Positions 60,499 to 64,000 of a stretch of 64,000 bases of DNA are shown in pieces. Position 1 is the first letter of the stretch. Each line of letters opens with the position of its first letter. The position numbers and the translations under genes were made by a program. This DNA comes from Rachicladosporium sp. CCFEE 5018 (Eukaryota; Ascomycota; Dothideomycetes; Cladosporiales; Cladosporiaceae). The notes beneath the pieces are model-generated. The model was not told the DNA's origin. It did no database searches and saw only the letters and a program-made list of their open reading frames with translations. The DNA is taken from assembly GCA_002077045.2 (NCBI GenBank), contig KZ111143.1, forward strand, positions 1,379,146 to 1,443,145, given 5' to 3'.

Positions 60499-63460
60499 TC
60501 ACACATTACTCCCCCCAACCCACCCTCCATTCCCTGCCCCTCCCCCAAGCCCACTCTGCTGCCCCCATCCCCCCTCCTCCAACGTCCGATCCTCAAGCAC
60601 CCTCACGAAATTTCTCTCTCCCTGTCCATTGCCACCCCTCGTAGCCACAGCGCGACTCTGCCGTCGCCGTCCGCCGACATTCCCGACACTCTCCTGCCCG
60701 TCTTGCGGAGGCGGGTAGTAAGCCGGGCTAGGCTGCAGGCGGATAGGCGCGTTGGGATCGAGGTGTGAGACTACGCGCTGTAAAGCGGCGGGGATGCCGG
60801 TGGAGTTGCCGTCCATTGTGCTTGCGCGTTGTCGACCGCCGCCTGAGGGGTGTTGGGCGTACATGGTTTGGCCGTATGGAGCCGCTGCGGCAGCGGGCGG
60901 TTGCTGGATCATGGGGATTTGCTGTTGGGGGTAGACTGCTGATGAGGGCTGAGAGGGGTAAGGTGGTGGGACTACGCCCGGTGAATACATCGTGTTGTAC
61001 ATCGGCGGCTGCTGCTGGGCTTGCTGCGGCAATATATGCTGTGGTGTCGATGGGTAGACTTGCGGGGTCATGGTGTGCATGCCGGCTGCGTAGGCGGCTG
61101 TGGCGGCTTGTTGGGCTTGCTGGGCTTGTTGTGCTTGGGCCCGTTGTTTGGAAAGTGCTTCGGCTTGTTGCTGTTGTTGCACGCCTGGGGCTGGCGAGCG
61201 GGAGGTCGACACTTTGAGGTTCATCTGCGGTTGGAAAGCGCCTGTGTATTTCTGTTGGGTGATGAAGGGGTGGGTGCGGGCTTGTTGTGGCGACCAGCGC
61301 TCGAGAGGATTGATATTAAGGAGGCCGTGGACGAAGTCGATGAACGCTTCGCGGTTCGCCATTTCTGTACTTGTCAGTATGCCTGCTCAATCCTTTCAGC
61401 TGGGGATTGCTCACCTCGCTCGACCTCATTCTGCTTCATGCCCTTCCGCGGCATTGGGTAGTTCCTGATAATATCCGGCAGTCTTGTCGCAGTGAAGTAC
61501 TTCTTGCTCGGCTGCTCCTTCGTCCCATGTTCCCTGGAGTACTGCTCCATGGACTTGAGACGATAGGTCCGCCGCCCGAACTCATCATGCACTTTCTCGA
61601 AGAACTCGCCAGACTGCTTGCCCACCTCCAGCATCCAGGTAGGCGGTAGACCCAGCATCTCTGTGATCCGCGATACCTGATTGTATTCTGAGCTGCCAGG
61701 GAAGAGCGGCAAGCCGAGGAAGAGCTCAACAACAATGCAGCCAAGGGACCACATGTCGATGGCAGCTGAGTATGGTAGTCCAAGCAACACCTCCGGCGAT
61801 CGATAGAATCTCGACTGTATGTACGTGTACACGGTCTGCCGCTCATCGCAGGCCGAGCCAAAATCGATGATCTTGATGATCGGACTCTCAAGACTGCAAT
61901 TTGATCAGCATCTTCACTCCACTACCCCTCCCACACGCTGACAGGTACTCACTTCTTCAGCAGGATATTCTCCGGCTTCAAATCACAATGTATCAGCTTC
62001 GCCTTACTCAACAAGCAAAGCCCGTTCAGCAATTGCTGCGCAAATACCCTGACCAGCGTAGTGCTCAATCCCCTGAACTGATTCTGTTTGATCAGCTCGT
62101 ACAAATTCACACTCAGCAGCTCGAAGACCAGACAAAGATGCTGCCGATGGATGAATGTATCCTTCAGCCGCAGAATGTGATGATCGTCGTTTTTGTCCAT
62201 GCGTCCGTTCAGAAGGTCCAGGACGGACACTTCCATCATACTCTGATTGAAGTACGCGGTCTTGTTCTTGACGACTTTCACAGCGACGACTTCCTGCGTC
62301 TTGAGGTTCTGGCACTTGACCACTTGGCCGAATGTTCCTTGACCGAGCACATCCAGGATCAGATATCGATTCTTGTGGTTCGTTTCCTCCGACCCAAGGA
62401 TGTCATTGACATAGAGGATATAGTCACTATCCTCATTATCAAACCCATCGTTCTTGACGCCCTTGCTCGGCTTCGTGAGCACTCGTCGCGGGTTCCGCGA
62501 ACTCTCGTACTGAAACGTGGGATTGCATATCCGATACGTAGCCGGCAGATGTGTCGTGAGCGCCTGTAATGGGCTGATGAAGCCTCCCTCCGGATTCGCG
62601 CGTCTGAACGGCGGTTGCGCGTTTATTCGAGTCTCCAGCTGCGACACATCATGCACCTTCTGCATCTGCGGCACCGGCCCTTTGCCATTGAATGGTACGT
62701 GTGAGTTTGGCTGTGCGGCATTCGAGGTAGGTTGCTCCCGACCAAACACAGCGTTCAGCTGCTGAGTTGCGGACTGCGGGTAGTACGAATCAGGCGACAT
62801 GTTCGACTGCAGCGGCGGCAGCTGCGAAGCATGTGCGCGGTGCGATGTACTCGGTGAAGCGTAATACCTTGACCCCGTCGGCGACGCAAACTGGTTCTGC
62901 TGTCTTGCCGGTGACTGCCTTGCAGACTGCTGCGGTGTATACGAAGTATAGTGATTAGCAGCACTACCGCCTTGCTGCTGCTGAGGCTGCTGCGGGCTAT
63001 TGGCATAAGAAGCTGTAGGTGAAGTGTTCATAGGCGAGTACCGCGCCGCTGCCCTCGAAGCCGCGTCTTCACCTTGCGTGGGCAGGTACTGCGTGGATAG
63101 CCTGTTCTGCGCCGGCGGTCTCGAGTACTTGGCGCTGTTGTAGGGATCGTCGTCCTCCATGGCCATATCGTCGTTCACGTCGCCATTGCGCGTGGTCATT
63201 GCGTCGCGCTGGGATTGCACACCACGAGCAGGCGAGGAGATGTGTAGCGAGGCTGTGCGGGAGTCGATCGAGGGAGTGCCGTAAGCCGAGTGCTGGTGCT
63301 GCTGCGCAGTCGGGTTATTCACTGTGCTTGCGAGACCAGTGGAGCGGCGTGAAGGGTTCTGGGAGGCGGCGTGGTAGGAGTGGCGCGCATTGTTCGCAGC
63401 GGGCGCGGCAGTGAAGTGCTGCTGCTGCTGCTGCTGCTCGTAGTCGTGGTCAAGGTCCAT
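60499..63460 (-). CDS. YAK1: YAK1-like DYRK-family protein kinase, copy 2
   Basis: Second copy of the kinase. Minus-strand exons are 63460-61953, 61893-61415 and 61364-60499, giving 950 residues, one longer than copy 1 because of an extra Gly/Ala codon in the C-terminal Gly-rich tail. All kinase motifs are identical to copy 1: glycine loop, HCDLKPEN, DFG and the YTY activation loop with SRFYRSPEVLLG. The protein is almost unchanged, yet the last 400 bp or so of exon 1 (61953-62380) differs from copy 1 at about one base in nine, nearly all silent, whereas exon 2 differs at under 1%. Confidence 0.93.
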
Positions 63461-64000
63461 GGCACGAGCGACGCCGTGTCTCGCTGTGCGCGAGGTGAGT
63501 GTGCGCGCTGAACGTCAGACCTGAGCTCGGACACTGCCACCCCTTCACGTTAATCCTGACATGCAGACAATGGTCAAGAGTGACTCGAGACACGGTATGC
63601 AGTATCTATTCGCCGGGATTCTATTGTCTGCATTGCACATGTGTTGCAGTGGTATCGGCCTTATTCGTGCCTAGCTTCACTGCACGACGGAGGAAGAGCT
63701 CACTAGCTCGAGCGCGTCGCACAACGAATCAGCGTTAATGGGACTGTGTTGGGCACCTGTGTCAAGACCACTCACAGATGAGACGATGGAAGTGAACGGA
63801 GCGCTACTTGTCAAACTCCTACGAGTCCTGACGCAGGATGTAGTGGTGGGAGTGACTCTCATCAACTCCACTTCCCAAGGAACGGACATTGACATGACAT
63901 GTACCCCTATCGAAACCCCGACTAGATCATCAAGCACCCGCTCGAACGTATAGTATCTTTCCCTTAAACACATTCCAACGAACTCCCCGACGATTGCTTG
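63461..64000. other. Intergenic region upstream of YAK1, copy 2, to window edge
   Basis: Counterpart of 23968-24506, with the same sequence apart from scattered changes and a divergent stretch near 63957-63976. It holds the YAK1 upstream region. The membrane-protein gene expected next would start beyond the window. Confidence 0.6.

Larger units (their letters stand above)
44381..64000. repeat. Long direct repeat, copy 2 (about 19.6 kb, open at right edge)
   Basis: Collinear with 4881-24506, same orientation, carrying NRPS, TAD2, YAK1 and the YAK1 upstream region. Its left end coincides with the N gap and its right end with the window edge, so neither true boundary is seen. If it is a genuine tandem unit, copies of the membrane-protein, ERG13 and further genes should follow to the right. 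Confidence 0.95.

Noticed and set aside
1..64000. CRISPR arrays, insertion sequences, rRNA genes
   Set aside because: No spaced short repeats, transposase genes, terminal inverted repeats or rRNA-like sequence were seen. I did not run a tRNA search, so a tRNA could have been missed.

Overview
This window is genomic DNA of a filamentous ascomycete (Pezizomycotina, most likely a Dothideomycete). The genes have short 47-91 nt GT-AG introns and one GC-AG intron, are densely packed on both strands, and include fungal housekeeping genes (TAD2, YAK1, HMG-CoA synthase, NDC80, PEX14). Its most striking content is a very large ferrichrome-type nonribosomal peptide synthetase (NRPS), present twice. A Hortaea-like black yeast with two sub-genomes would fit the pair of copies about 5% apart, but that is only a guess.

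Layout. At 1-2564 (minus) lies the N-terminal two thirds of an ABC-B multidrug-type transporter that runs off the left edge. It is divergent from the NRPS at 3980-18742, with about 1.4 kb between them. That intergenic region carries an exact ATCTGATAA, the iron-responsive GATA-factor consensus. The NRPS reads A-T-C-A-T-C-T-C-A-T-C-T-C-T-C (three A, six T, six C domains; about 4862 residues; four exons). This is the layout expected of an intracellular hydroxamate siderophore (ferricrocin/ferrichrome) synthetase of the SidC/NPS2 group. Downstream come TAD2 (tRNA adenosine deaminase), YAK1 (DYRK kinase, minus), a single-pass membrane protein of unknown function (minus), HMG-CoA synthase (minus), a Gfo/Idh/MocA oxidoreductase (minus, GC-AG intron), a secreted dipeptidyl peptidase IV (plus), NDC80 (minus), PEX14 (plus), a DUF2235 hydrolase (plus), a CSN8/PSMD8/EIF3K-fold protein (minus) and a PAQR/haemolysin-III membrane protein (plus). 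A gene-poor 1.3 kb leads to a 100-N assembly gap at 44281-44380.

Right after the gap, 44381-64000 repeats 4881-24506 in the same order and orientation: NRPS missing its first roughly 900 bp, TAD2, YAK1 and the YAK1 upstream region. The offset is about 39.5 kb. Both copies have intact reading frames. Divergence is mosaic: near-identical tracts alternate with patches of roughly 10-17%. The window therefore shows either a large tandem duplication or two homologous (homeologous or haplotypic) contigs joined across the gap. The sequence alone cannot separate these, and the gap sitting exactly at the repeat boundary argues for caution.

Function. The ABC transporter and NRPS form a plausible divergent iron/siderophore unit under GATA-factor control. 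The other genes are mostly core cellular functions with no evident link to siderophore synthesis.
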